NCBI RefSeq assembly: GCF_007833795.1
Contig: NZ_CP032702.1
Span: forward strand, 2,108,001 to 2,172,000
Reading direction: 5' to 3'
Length of the DNA stretch: 64,000 nt
From: Candidatus Pantoea soli
Lineage (GTDB): Bacteria > Pseudomonadota > Gammaproteobacteria > Enterobacterales > Enterobacteriaceae
Positions 55,046 to 64,000 of the stretch are shown here, one piece after another; positions within the stretch are counted from its first letter, which is position 1, and each line of letters starts with the position of its first letter. The notes under the pieces were generated by a model. The model did not search any database. It worked only from the letters and a program-made list of their open reading frames with translations, and was not told the origin of the DNA. The position numbers were made by a program, and so were the translations under genes.

Positions 55046-56302
55046 TTACTCTAAACCGAGGCTGTCACGTAAGATCTGCAGGCGTTCGCTATCGCCGTCG
55101 CGGGCGGCCTGCTGCAGTGATTTGGTTGGTGCATGAATTAAACGGTTGGTGAGCTTGTGCGCCAGCTCCTGCAGAACTTTTTCCGCGTCCGCTCCCTGCC
55201 GCAGCGCGGTCAGCGCGCGCTCCTGCAATTCCGCACGCACGCCTTCAGCCTGTGCGCGGTACTCGCGGATGGATTCGCCGGCGCTTTGCGCGCGCAGCCA
55301 GGCCATAAACTCACCGCTCTCCTGTACCACAATGCTCTCAGCCTGCACAGCCGCGGCTTTACGCTGCGCCATGTTCTGCTCAATGATGGCCTGCAGGTCA
55401 TCAACGCTGTAAAGATAGGCGTTGGCCAGTTTGCCCACTTCCGGCTCCACATCGCGCGGTACGGCGATGTCCACCAGCAGCATCGGCTGATTGCGGCGCG
55501 CTTTCAGCGCACGCTCCACCATGCCTTTACCGATAATCGGCAGCGGACTGGCGGTGGAGGAGATAATAATATCGGCATCCGCGAGGCGGGTTTCGATGTC
55601 GGCCAGACCAATCACCTCTGCGCCCACTTCATCGGCCAGCAGCTGTGCGCGTTCCCGCGTACGGTTGGCAATCATCAGCTTCTGCACGCTGTGCTCGCGC
55701 AGATGGCGCGCCACCAGCTCAATGGTTTCACCCGCCCCAACCAGCAGCACGTTGACGCTGCTAAGCGATTCAAAGATTTGACGGGCTAAGGAGCAGGCGG
55801 CGAAGGCAACGGAGACGGCGCTGGCGCCGATTTCAGTTTCGGTCCGGACGCGCTTGGCCACTGAGAAGGTTTTCTGGAACATGCGCTCCAGTTCGCTGCT
55901 CAGCGTGTGATCGCGCGAGGAGTCCGCAAAGGCTTTTTTCACCTGACCGAGAATCTGCGGTTCGCCCAGCACCAGCGAATCAAGACCGCTGGCGACACGC
56001 ATCAGATGGCTGACGGCGGCGTTGTCCTGATGCCAGTAGAGGCTGTTACGCACATCCTCTTCCCGCAAATCGTGATAATCACATAACCAGCGCACCAGCT
56101 TTTCCTGCAAATCCGCCTGCTGTTCTACGCTAAGATAGAGTTCAGTCCGGTTACAGGTGGAGAGCACCACACCGCTTTGCACCATCGGCTGAGACAGCAG
56201 GCTGTTCAGTGCCTGCGCCAGCGTGTCCGGCGCAAACGCCACGCGTTCACGCAGTGCAACAGGGGCAGTTTTGTGGTTGATTCCGAGAGCAAGCAGCGTC
56301 AT
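55046..56302 (-). CDS. hemA: Glutamyl-tRNA reductase
   Basis: HemA reduces glutamyl-tRNA to glutamate-1-semialdehyde, the first committed step of C5-pathway heme synthesis. The start at 56302 ([21 protein letters not shown]) and the 418 residues equal the E. coli protein. The catalytic Cys is in [11 protein letters not shown], the NADPH fold is [12 protein letters not shown], and the N-terminal degron-like region [13 protein letters not shown] is kept. It is divergent from lolB with a 214-nt gap for promoters. Confidence 0.98.
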   Translation of the reverse strand: MTLLALGINHKTAPVALRERVAFAPDTLAQALNSLLSQPMVQSGVVLSTCNRTELYLSVEQQADLQEKLVRWLCDYHDLREEDVRNSLYWHQDNAAVSHLMRVASGLDSLVLGEPQILGQVKKAFADSSRDHTLSSELERMFQKTFSVAKRVRTETEIGASAVSVAFAACSLARQIFESLSSVNVLLVGAGETIELVARHLREHSVQKLMIANRTRERAQLLADEVGAEVIGLADIETRLADADIIISSTASPLPIIGKGMVERALKARRNQPMLLVDIAVPRDVEPEVGKLANAYLYSVDDLQAIIEQNMAQRKAAAVQAESIVVQESGEFMAWLRAQSAGESIREYRAQAEGVRAELQERALTALRQGADAEKVLQELAHKLTNRLIHAPTKSLQQAARDGDSERLQILRDSLGLE

Positions 56303-56516
56303 GGTGATTCGGGTCAGTAAGTCCCAGTAATTGTCAGGTTTTGTGAAGCGCATTCTACAAGATGGCGCAGATCATGAAAAGCCATACAAAGGCTATGACT
56401 GTAATAAGATTAAACTGATCGTGCGCAATTTTCCCCGCGCTGGCATTGACGGCTCAGCAACGGGTGGTTAGCGTAGCCGGTTACGAATTAAAAACGTGTC
56501 TGAGGAGATGACCACG

Positions 56517-57143
56517 ATGCATTTGCCCCCGCGCAAGCTGTTGCGCCTTTTGCCCCTCGCCAGCGTCCTGCTGGCGGCCTGTAGCCTCCATCAGCCGCAG
56601 CAGGGTCCCGGCCCCAGCACAACCTCACCGCAGTGGCAGCAGCACCAGCAGGCGGTGGCGAAAATCAGCCACTACCAGACGCGCGGCGCTTTTGCCTATC
56701 TCTCTGATAAACAAAAAGTCTATGCCCGCTTTAACTGGCAGCAGACCGCCGCAGATCGCTATCGCCTGCTGCTGACTAATCCGCTCGGCAGTACCGAACT
56801 GCAGCTGGATGCGCAGGGCTCAGTAGTACAAATCGTTGACAACAAAGGCAAGCGCTACGTCAGCAACGATGCAGAGAAGATGATTTCACAGCTGACCGGC
56901 ATGGATATTCCGCTGGCAAATCTGCGTCAGTGGATGATGGGCCTGCCGGGCGATGCCACCGATTATCAGCTGAACGATCAGTACCAGCTGCGCAGTCTTT
57001 CGTGGAGCCGCAACGGCCAGCAGTGGAAAGTCAGCATTGCGGATTACGACACCAAAGTGAACCCACCGCTGCCGGCGAACCTTGAACTTACCGAAGGCGA
57101 TCAGCGTATCAAGCTGCGCATGGATAGCTGGACCACGCAATGA
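56517..57143 (+). CDS. lolB: Outer-membrane lipoprotein LolB
   Basis: LolB receives lipoproteins from LolA and inserts them into the outer membrane. The start at 56517 is 9 nt after GAGGAG; an ATG at 56508 touches that site and is unlikely. The 208 residues have a lipobox LAAC (Cys22), then the LolA/B half-barrel with [34 protein letters not shown] and [12 protein letters not shown]. The stop overlaps ispE (ATGA). Confidence 0.97.
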   Translation: MHLPPRKLLRLLPLASVLLAACSLHQPQQGPGPSTTSPQWQQHQQAVAKISHYQTRGAFAYLSDKQKVYARFNWQQTAADRYRLLLTNPLGSTELQLDAQGSVVQIVDNKGKRYVSNDAEKMISQLTGMDIPLANLRQWMMGLPGDATDYQLNDQYQLRSLSWSRNGQQWKVSIADYDTKVNPPLPANLELTEGDQRIKLRMDSWTTQ

Positions 57144-57997
57144 TCACCACCTGGCCCGCGCCGGCAAAATTAAACCTCTTTTTGTACATCACTGGCCGTC
57201 GTGCGGACGGCTACCATAACCTGCAAACGCTGTTTCAGTTCCTGGATTACGGTGACACGTTACATATCACGCCTGATAACAGCGGCACCCTCACCCTGCT
57301 GACCCCGCTGGCCGGCGTGCCGGATGGCGATAACCTGATCGTGCGCGCCGCCCGTCTGCTGCAGCAGGCGGCGGTGGAGAAAGGCACGCTGCCTGCCGGT
57401 GCCGGTGCGCAAATCGCCCTGGAGAAGCGTCTGCCGATGGGCGGTGGCCTGGGCGGCGGATCGTCGGATGCCGCCACGGTGCTGGTGGCGCTGAATCATC
57501 TGTGGCAGACGGCGCTGAGCGTTGATGAACTGGCTGCGCTGGGCATTCGGCTGGGCGCGGACGTGCCGGTGTTTGTCCGCGGTCATGCGGCCTTTGCCGA
57601 GGGCGTGGGTGAAGTGATCCAGCCAGCCGAACCGGCAGAAAAATGGTATCTGGTGGCGCATCCGGGCATCAGTATTGCCACGCCGGATATCTTCCGCGAT
57701 GCCGGGCTGACGCGCAATTCACCAATACGCACATTAGATGAACTGCTGCAGCAACCTTTTCACAATGATTGTGAGGCTGTGGCAAGAAAACGTTTTCGTG
57801 AGGTTGATGCGCTGCTTTCCTGGCTGCTAGAATACGCGCCGTCGCGCCTGACCGGGACCGGAGCTTGTGTGTTTGCTGAATTTAACACCGAAGCTGAGGC
57901 TCGTCAGGTGCTGGAGCATGCCCCGAAATGGATAAGTGGCTTTGTGGCGCGCGGGCTTAATCTCTCGCCGTTGCAGCGCACCCTTTCCGGGCTCTAA
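57140..57997 (+). CDS. ispE: 4-diphosphocytidyl-2-C-methyl-D-erythritol kinase IspE
   Basis: IspE phosphorylates CDP-methylerythritol in the MEP isoprenoid pathway. The 285 residues contain the GHMP-kinase start [12 protein letters not shown], the ATP loop [16 protein letters not shown] (about 94-109) and the C-terminal [14 protein letters not shown]. It overlaps lolB by 4 nt. A PurR-type operator that probably serves prs lies inside its 3' third. Confidence 0.97.
   Translation: MITTWPAPAKLNLFLYITGRRADGYHNLQTLFQFLDYGDTLHITPDNSGTLTLLTPLAGVPDGDNLIVRAARLLQQAAVEKGTLPAGAGAQIALEKRLPMGGGLGGGSSDAATVLVALNHLWQTALSVDELAALGIRLGADVPVFVRGHAAFAEGVGEVIQPAEPAEKWYLVAHPGISIATPDIFRDAGLTRNSPIRTLDELLQQPFHNDCEAVARKRFREVDALLSWLLEYAPSRLTGTGACVFAEFNTEAEARQVLEHAPKWISGFVARGLNLSPLQRTLSGL
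57784..57799 (+). promoter_or_regulatory. PurR-type operator inside ispE, upstream of prs
   Basis: AAGAAAACGTTTTCGT is a near-perfect palindrome matching the PurR pattern with central ACGT. It lies about 335 nt before prs, within ispE codons. From memory, E. coli prs also has a PurR site and promoter within the upstream ispE gene. Confidence 0.62.
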
Positions 57998-58094
57998 GCG
58001 TGCAGGTGACAGTGTCACCCGTTCCAGACACTGCACGTCACGCATTAACACACCCGTATGAACAGGCTCAAATGTATTCGCCGGTTACGTTTGA

Positions 58095-59081
<987 letters not shown>

Positions 59082-59091
59082 TTGTTCACAG

Positions 59092-59120
59092 AAAACCGGG
59101 CGCGCTGCCCGGTTTTTTTT
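59092..59120 (+). terminator. Intrinsic terminator after prs
   Basis: Stem AAAACCGGGC / GCCCGGTTTT, loop GCGCT, followed by a T-run, 10 nt after the prs stop. Confidence 0.92.
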
Positions 59121-59308
59121 ATTTTTCCGCCCTGGCGCGATACCCCGATAAAGCCCCTTCCGCCGCAGATATTTGCGCGATAAACCGCGTCAAATCACGT
59201 TATTCTCATTGTCATCGACTCTTTTTTCCGGTTAACCGCTTGCGCCCTTTAGCGGGCCGGTGATTAGTGGTATTTTCCTTCACACTTTTGCTAAGAACTC
59301 CGACCACT

Positions 59309-60481
59309 ATGACTCTCGATATCTATACGTTATTCGTTTGTGAGCTCTACGTGCTGGGGTTTTTAAGCATCATTCTGGTGTTTGGCTGGATAGGCGCGCA
59401 GTATGACCGCGTGCTGGGCTTTACCACGCTGGCACTGGTCCTGACCCTGAGTTCGGTGTTCCTCAGTAGCCTGCGCAGTGCCGGGCTGCATTTTCTCCCT
59501 GTCGCCGCCGGTAATGTTATCGTGCTGCTGGCGTATGGCTGTCTGCTGAATGCGTTTCGCACCTTCTGTAAGCAGCCGCTTGGCCTCAGCTGGAGCGGTG
59601 GCGCGCTGCTGTGGGCCATTTTGTGCACCTTCCCGACGTTTTATGACAACCCGCCGAGGCGCGTGCTGGTGATGTGCCTGCTGTGCATTCTGTTTACCGG
59701 CGCGCTGATTCGTCTGCTGTGGCGCGCACGTGCCTCGCTCACCGTGACGTTCTGGCCCGCGCAAACGCTGCTGTGGATTCATTTGCTGTTTCACGTCGCG
59801 CGTATTTTTCTCGATGATGCCGTTGCCACGCCGGTGCATGGTGCTATCGGCGGTTCTGCTTTTTCGGTCTATGTGATTCTGGAGTCGATTTTGTTTGTGA
59901 TTGGGCTGACGTTTACCATCCTGGCAATGGTCAATGAGCGCACGCAAATCGCCCATAAACGCGCCTCGCTGCACGATCCGCTCACCAGCGTGTGGAACCG
60001 GCGCGCACTGTTTGAACAGGCCGAACGCCTGCTGATCCGGCATGGTCGTTTGCCTCAGCCGTTTATCTATACGGCGGTGCTGTTTGATCTGGACCACTTC
60101 AAAAGCATTAACGATCGCTACGGACATCTGCAGGGCGACCGGGTGCTGGTGGATTTTTGCCAGATCGTGCAGACGCTGCTGCCGCATGAAGGGCATTTTG
60201 CCCGGCTGGGCGGCGAGGAGTTTGCCGCCCTGCTGCCCGGTGACAGTCAGCGCGCCCGGCAGGTGTGTGAACGTATCCGCCACGCAACACAACTGTCACA
60301 GCCGGATGACGTCAGCTACACCGTGAGCATCGGTTTCGCCACTGCCAGCCAGGCGCGACAGGCGTTTCCTGCCCTGCTGGCGCAGGCGGATGAAGCGCTG
60401 TATCGTGCAAAAGCCAGCGGGCGCAACCGGGTTGAAGGTGACGACGTGCGGCTGCAGCCGATCAGCGCGGCGGCCTTTTAA
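59309..60481 (+). CDS. Membrane diguanylate cyclase (GGDEF)
   Basis: Makes the second messenger c-di-GMP. Start at 59309 (MTLDIYTLFVCELYVLGF) gives 390 residues; an earlier GTG at 59267 has no ribosome-binding site. About seven N-terminal helices (about 5-208) form an integral-membrane sensor of MASE-like layout, followed by a GGDEF domain (about 215-380). The active-site loop is GGEEF (301-305) and the substrate-binding segment is FDLDHFKSINDRYGH, so it should be active. The RxxD product-inhibition site expected just upstream of GGEEF is missing (LPHE). It sits between prs and ychH, where E. coli has dauA, and overlaps ychH by 4 nt. Confidence 0.92.
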   Translation: MTLDIYTLFVCELYVLGFLSIILVFGWIGAQYDRVLGFTTLALVLTLSSVFLSSLRSAGLHFLPVAAGNVIVLLAYGCLLNAFRTFCKQPLGLSWSGGALLWAILCTFPTFYDNPPRRVLVMCLLCILFTGALIRLLWRARASLTVTFWPAQTLLWIHLLFHVARIFLDDAVATPVHGAIGGSAFSVYVILESILFVIGLTFTILAMVNERTQIAHKRASLHDPLTSVWNRRALFEQAERLLIRHGRLPQPFIYTAVLFDLDHFKSINDRYGHLQGDRVLVDFCQIVQTLLPHEGHFARLGGEEFAALLPGDSQRARQVCERIRHATQLSQPDDVSYTVSIGFATASQARQAFPALLAQADEALYRAKASGRNRVEGDDVRLQPISAAAF

Positions 60482-60753
60482 TGGGATGAGTGATTGCGAC
60501 GGCAGCGCTTGTCGCCGTAGTGCCGCAGCCAGTAATAGCGATCCTCAACTTTTTCCCTTCCGCTGACGCGAGCGCCGGCCAGCCACAACAGCGCACCGAC
60601 AAAGATGCCAAACATCGCCCCGTGGGAGAGAGATTGCGGCAGGTTAACCGAAGGCAGCTGATTAATGATCGAATACGCGACGCCGAGCACCATGGTCAGC
60701 AAGCCGAGACACATCAGGCCATTCCCTACCGTACGGCAGTGATGACGTTTCAT
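60478..60753 (-). CDS. ychH: Small stress-related membrane protein YchH
   Basis: YchH is an inner-membrane protein linked to stress response and biofilm formation in E. coli; mechanism unknown. The 91 residues show two helices (about 10-30 and 43-63) and the family signatures GVAYSIINQLPSVNLPQ, WLAGARVSGRE and YYWLRHYGDKRCRR. It is convergent with the diguanylate cyclase and divergent from pth; the 262-nt gap to pth holds no other gene. Confidence 0.92.
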   Translation of the reverse strand: MKRHHCRTVGNGLMCLGLLTMVLGVAYSIINQLPSVNLPQSLSHGAMFGIFVGALLWLAGARVSGREKVEDRYYWLRHYGDKRCRRNHSSH

Positions 60754-61015
60754 GATTCACCTCCATCCATTTGCGCAACGCAGAAAACAGCACGCAGGGT
60801 TAAATTGCCATAAGTTTAAGCAATGGCTGGCCCTGACGTTGCGGACGCGATCACACATCCCTCACAATCTCTGACGAATCTTTACCGGCAGCGCCTTGAT
60901 TTCGATAGAAAATGATTAATCACGCTGCGGCATCAGCGGCCGGTGACGCCCTTTGTCTTCCCTGCCTGCAGGCAGTAAACTAACGCCCTTTCCGCAGCGA
61001 AACAGGATAAACATC

Positions 61016-61603
61016 GTGAGCAGCATTAAACTGATTGTCGGGCTGGCTAATCCCGGCGCTGAATACGCCGCAACGCGCCACAACGCCGGGGCCTGGTATC
61101 TGGATCTGCTTGCCAGCCGCTACAATCAGTCATTAAAAGAAGAGCCGAAATTTTTCGGCTACACCGCACGCCTGTCGCTGGCGGGTGAAGACGTCCGCTT
61201 GCTGGTGCCCACCACCTTTATGAATCTGAGCGGCAAAGCGGTGGCGGCAATGGCGACCTTTTATCGCATCACATCGGAAGAGATTCTGGTGGCGCATGAT
61301 GAAATGGATCTGCCACCGGGCGTCGCGAAGTTTAAACAGGGCGGCGGCCACGGCGGCCATAACGGCCTGAAAGACATCATCAGTAAACTGGGCAACAACA
61401 ACAATTTTCATCGCCTGCGCGTCGGCATTGGCCATCCGGGCGACCGCAATAAAGTCACCGGCTTTGTGCTGGGCAAACCGCCCGCCAGCGAGCAAAAGCT
61501 GATAGACGATGCGGTAGATGAAGCGGTGCGCTGCACCGAGCTGTGGCTGAAAGAGGACAAAATCAAGGCGATGAATCGCCTGCATGCGTTCAGGGCCAGC
61601 TAA
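61016..61603 (+). CDS. pth: Peptidyl-tRNA hydrolase
   Basis: Pth frees tRNA from peptidyl-tRNA that drops off ribosomes. The GTG at 61016 ([17 protein letters not shown]) gives 195 residues (E. coli 194). The catalytic histidine is in TRHNAGAWY, with other active-site residues in [21 protein letters not shown] and [13 protein letters not shown]. It precedes ychF, as is usual. Confidence 0.97.
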   Translation: MSSIKLIVGLANPGAEYAATRHNAGAWYLDLLASRYNQSLKEEPKFFGYTARLSLAGEDVRLLVPTTFMNLSGKAVAAMATFYRITSEEILVAHDEMDLPPGVAKFKQGGGHGGHNGLKDIISKLGNNNNFHRLRVGIGHPGDRNKVTGFVLGKPPASEQKLIDDAVDEAVRCTELWLKEDKIKAMNRLHAFRAS

Positions 61604-61712
61604 GCCAATTCCCGCGCCGCGCCGGGGAATTCTGTGTATAATGCGCGAAATTTTTTGAATCAGCCGGTGCTGCCAGCAGCACCGCACACTCAGTGAGAAA
61701 GGTAATCAGACC

Positions 61713-62804
61713 ATGGGATTTAAATGCGGTATTGTGGGCCTGCCGAACGTCGGTAAATCCACCCTGTTCAACGCGCTGACCAAAGCGGGTATCGAAGCAG
61801 CCAACTTTCCGTTCTGCACCATCGAGCCGAACACCGGCGTGGTGCCAATGCCCGATCTGCGCCTCGATCAGCTGAGCGAGATCGTCAAGCCGCAGCGCGT
61901 GGTGCCGACCACCATGGAATTCGTCGATATCGCCGGTCTGGTTAAAGGCGCATCGAAAGGCGAAGGTCTGGGCAACCAGTTCCTGACTAACATCCGTGAA
62001 ACCGAAGCAATCGGCCACGTGGTACGCTGCTTTGAGAACGACAATATCATTCACGTTTCCGGCAAAGTGAACCCGGCGGAAGATATTGATGTGATTAACA
62101 CGGAGCTGGCGCTGTCGGATCTCGACACCTGCGAACGTGCTATTCAGCGTTGCCAGAAAAAAGCCAAAGGCGGCGACAAAGATGCCAAAGCGGAGCTGGC
62201 GGCGCTGGAGAAGTGCCTGCCGCATCTGGAAAATGCCGGTATGCTGCGTTCCCTGAAGCTGGACGCGGAAGAGAAAGCGGCGATCCGCTATCTGAGCTTC
62301 CTGACGCTGAAGCCAACCATGTACATCGCCAACGTGAACGAAGACGGTTTTGAAAATAACCCGTATCTCGATCAGGTGCGCGCCATTGCCGAAGCGGAAG
62401 GCTCTGTCGTGGTGCCGGTGTGCGCGGCGGTAGAGTCTGACATCGCCGAGCTGGAAGATGAAGAGCGTGACGAATTCATGGCGGAATTGGGTCTGGAAGA
62501 ACCGGGCCTGAACCGCGTGATCCGCGCCGGTTATGCCCTGCTCAACCTGCAAACCTATTTTACCGCAGGCGTGAAAGAAGTCCGCGCCTGGACCATCCCG
62601 GTGGGTGCCACCGCGCCACAGGCCGCTGGCAAAATCCACACCGATTTTGAAAAAGGCTTTATCCGCGCGCAAACCATCGCCTTTGAAGACTTTGTGGCTT
62701 ACAAAGGTGAACAGGGCGCCAAAGAAGCCGGTAAGATGCGTTCAGAAGGCAAAGACTACATCGTCAAAGATGGCGATGTAATGAACTTCCTGTTCAACGT
62801 CTGA
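61713..62804 (+). CDS. ychF: Redox-regulated ATPase YchF
   Basis: YchF is an Obg-family P-loop protein that prefers ATP over GTP, binds ribosomes and modulates stress responses. The 363 residues have the G1 loop GLPNVGKST (about 8-16), [20 protein letters not shown], a coiled-coil middle (about 130-200) and the C-terminal TGS domain (ending [13 protein letters not shown]). The segment VNEDGF where G4 NKxD would be marks the ATP-type variant. A terminator follows. Confidence 0.97.
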   Translation: MGFKCGIVGLPNVGKSTLFNALTKAGIEAANFPFCTIEPNTGVVPMPDLRLDQLSEIVKPQRVVPTTMEFVDIAGLVKGASKGEGLGNQFLTNIRETEAIGHVVRCFENDNIIHVSGKVNPAEDIDVINTELALSDLDTCERAIQRCQKKAKGGDKDAKAELAALEKCLPHLENAGMLRSLKLDAEEKAAIRYLSFLTLKPTMYIANVNEDGFENNPYLDQVRAIAEAEGSVVVPVCAAVESDIAELEDEERDEFMAELGLEEPGLNRVIRAGYALLNLQTYFTAGVKEVRAWTIPVGATAPQAAGKIHTDFEKGFIRAQTIAFEDFVAYKGEQGAKEAGKMRSEGKDYIVKDGDVMNFLFNV

Positions 62805-62822
62805 GCCCCTGATCTGCCCGTG

Positions 62823-62853
62823 AAAATCCACGCCCCGGCGTGGATTTTTTTTT
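62823..62853 (+). terminator. Intrinsic terminator after ychF
   Basis: 12-bp stem AAAATCCACGCC / GGCGTGGATTTT with a 2-nt apex (in practice a 4-nt loop) and a T9 tail, 18 nt after the stop. Confidence 0.92.
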
Positions 62854-63031
62854 GCCCCTTCCGCTAAGCTGCGGTTTCGCCTGTTCGCCACCCTGCCGTT
62901 ACGCCCTTCTGTGCTGTCCTTTTGTCCTCAACCCGGACTATTTTGCTTGCCACACCGGCGGCTCCTGTGTATTTATATTCAATTATTTTGCATAACTTAT
63001 CCCTTTGTTACTTTTTACCAGGAGAAGCACC

Positions 63032-63793
63032 ATGTTAAAACGTTCAGCCCTGCTGGGTCTGCTGCTGGCCCTGTCGGTGACCGCTGCGCAGGCGACAACC
63101 TACGTCGTCGGTTCCGGTGGCACCTATCGCCCGTTTGAATTTGAAAACGCGCAAAAGCAGCTGGAAGGGTTTGATATCGATATCATTAAAGCAGTTGCCA
63201 AAGCCGAAAACTTCGACATAAAGCTGGTGAATACGCCGTGGGAAGGCATTTTTGCCACGCTGAATTCCGGCGACCGCGACATCATCATTTCGGGCATTAC
63301 GATCACTGACAAGCGGAAACAGATGGTGGATTTCTCCGCGCCTTATTTCCCTGCCGAACAGGCCATTGTGGTGCCCGCCGCGTCAAACGTGGACTCGCTG
63401 AATGCGCTGAAGTCCCTTAACGTCGGCGTCGTGAATTCCAGCACCGGCGACATCGTGGTTTCCGATGTGCTGGGCAAAAACAGCACCGCCATCCGGCGCT
63501 TCGACAATACGCCGCTGATGCTGCAGGAGCTGTATGAAGATGGCATCGGCGCGGCGGTGGGTGACGTGGGCGTAGTGAAATACTACATCAAGACCCATCC
63601 GGAGAAGCAGTTCCGCCTGGTTTCAGATGCCCGCTTCCAGCGGCAGTATTTTGGGATCGCGGTGGCCAAAGGCAATGATGAACTGCGCGATAAGATCAAC
63701 GCCGGCCTGAAAAAAATCATTGCGGATGGCACTTACGCCAAAATCTACGCCAGCTGGTTTGATAACAACGTACCGCAACTGCCCACTGAATAA
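63032..63793 (+). CDS. Amino-acid ABC transporter periplasmic binding protein
   Basis: A periplasmic solute-binding protein of the polar amino-acid group (SBP family 3). The start at 63032 has AGGAG upstream and encodes a signal peptide (MLKRSALLGLLLALSVTAAQA) and a 253-residue precursor. Family motifs are visible: YRPFEFEN, GFDIDIIKAVA, WEGIFATLNSGDRDIIISGITIT and DFSAPYF. The Arg that usually binds the ligand alpha-carboxylate is expected in ITDKRK. The exact amino acid cannot be told. The permease gene follows after 44 nt. Confidence 0.92.
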   Translation: MLKRSALLGLLLALSVTAAQATTYVVGSGGTYRPFEFENAQKQLEGFDIDIIKAVAKAENFDIKLVNTPWEGIFATLNSGDRDIIISGITITDKRKQMVDFSAPYFPAEQAIVVPAASNVDSLNALKSLNVGVVNSSTGDIVVSDVLGKNSTAIRRFDNTPLMLQELYEDGIGAAVGDVGVVKYYIKTHPEKQFRLVSDARFQRQYFGIAVAKGNDELRDKINAGLKKIIADGTYAKIYASWFDNNVPQLPTE

Positions 63794-63802
63794 TTTTCCG
63801 CG

Positions 63803-63820
63803 GCCACGCCTTTGCGTGGC
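63803..63820 (+). repeat. Hairpin between binding-protein and permease genes
   Basis: Perfect 7-bp stem GCCACGC / GCGTGGC with loop CTTT and no T-run. Such hairpins often stabilise the upstream mRNA so that the binding protein is made in excess of the permease. Confidence 0.6.
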
Positions 63821-63837
63821 GCAACAGGACGCTTGTT

Positions 63838-64000
63838 ATGACCGGATTTCGCTGGGAAATTATCCAGGAGTACCTGCCGCTGTTTGTTGACGGCGCAATC
63901 ATGACCCTTAAATGCACCCTGATCTGTGTCATCACCGGCACATTATGGGGACTGGCGCTGGGCCTCGGGCGGCTGGCATCGGCACCGCATGGCCCGTGGA
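63838..64000 (+). CDS. Amino-acid ABC transporter permease (N-terminal part)
   Basis: ATG at 63838 opens a frame that is still open at the window end (54 codons). The start MTGFRWEIIQEYLPLFVDGA followed by a hydrophobic helix (IMTLKCTLICVITGTLWGLALGL) is typical of HisM/GlnP-type permeases, in which GxxxTLxxT precedes the first helix. With the preceding binding protein it forms a polar amino-acid importer; the ATPase gene should follow outside the window. Confidence 0.87.
   Translation, partial: MTGFRWEIIQEYLPLFVDGAIMTLKCTLICVITGTLWGLALGLGRLASAPHGPW

Noticed and set aside
61590..62672. 360-codon minus-strand frame
   Set aside because: Antisense to ychF, which is highly conserved.

Overview
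This window is chromosomal DNA from a GC-rich member of the Enterobacterales. Gene order and protein similarity are enterobacterial throughout (lpxM-mepM-znuACB, ruvABC-yebC-nudB-aspS, cmoAB, argS-flhEAB, chaABC, hemA-prfA-prmC-sirB2-sirB1-kdsA, lolB-ispE-prs, pth-ychF). The mixture of E. coli-like core genes, a nas nitrate-assimilation operon and a small incomplete type VI-secretion-like locus suggests the Erwiniaceae (Pantoea/Erwinia/Mixta group); that placement is inference.

Layout. 1-14 kb: end of an MdfA-like efflux pump, lipid A acylation (lpxM), peptidoglycan endopeptidase (mepM), Zur-controlled zinc uptake (znuA / znuCB), Holliday-junction processing (ruvCAB with a LexA operator), yebC, nudB, aspS, yecE and the cmoAB tRNA-modification pair. 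14-18 kb: a LysE-type exporter, an exported protein of unknown function, then an AT-richer accessory island. The island holds a LysM-like/glycine-zipper protein followed after 1 nt by a small membrane protein, which looks like an orphan antibacterial effector-immunity pair. 18-27 kb: cutC, patB, yecM, a 40-residue membrane peptide gene, argS and flhBAE.

27-39 kb: a complete assimilatory nitrate/nitrite operon on the minus strand (nasF-nasE-nasD, a single 1355-residue NasC-NirB-NirD fusion, nasA, cobA) preceded by its regulator nasR. The nasR-nasF gap can be read in full: an NtrC-type site, a sigma-54 promoter, an ANTAR-type RNA hairpin and an intrinsic terminator just before nasF. Nitrogen limitation (NtrC) would start transcription and nitrate (NasR) would let it continue. 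cobA would supply siroheme precursor to the nitrite reductase.

39-48 kb: eight co-directional genes resembling the phosphorylation-control arm of a type VI secretion system: SH3-like lipoprotein, TssL with OmpA domain, a short TssM, TagF, Fha, PppA phosphatase, an exported protein and PpkA kinase. No sheath, tube, spike, baseplate, ClpV or TssJ gene is present in the window.

48-64 kb: chaC, chaB, chaA, the tightly overlapping hemA-prfA-prmC-sirB2-sirB1-kdsA operon, lolB-ispE, prs with a PurR-type site inside ispE, a diguanylate cyclase where E. coli has dauA, ychH, pth, ychF, and the start of an amino-acid ABC transporter cut by the window end. No rRNA, tRNA, insertion sequence, prophage or CRISPR array was recognised.
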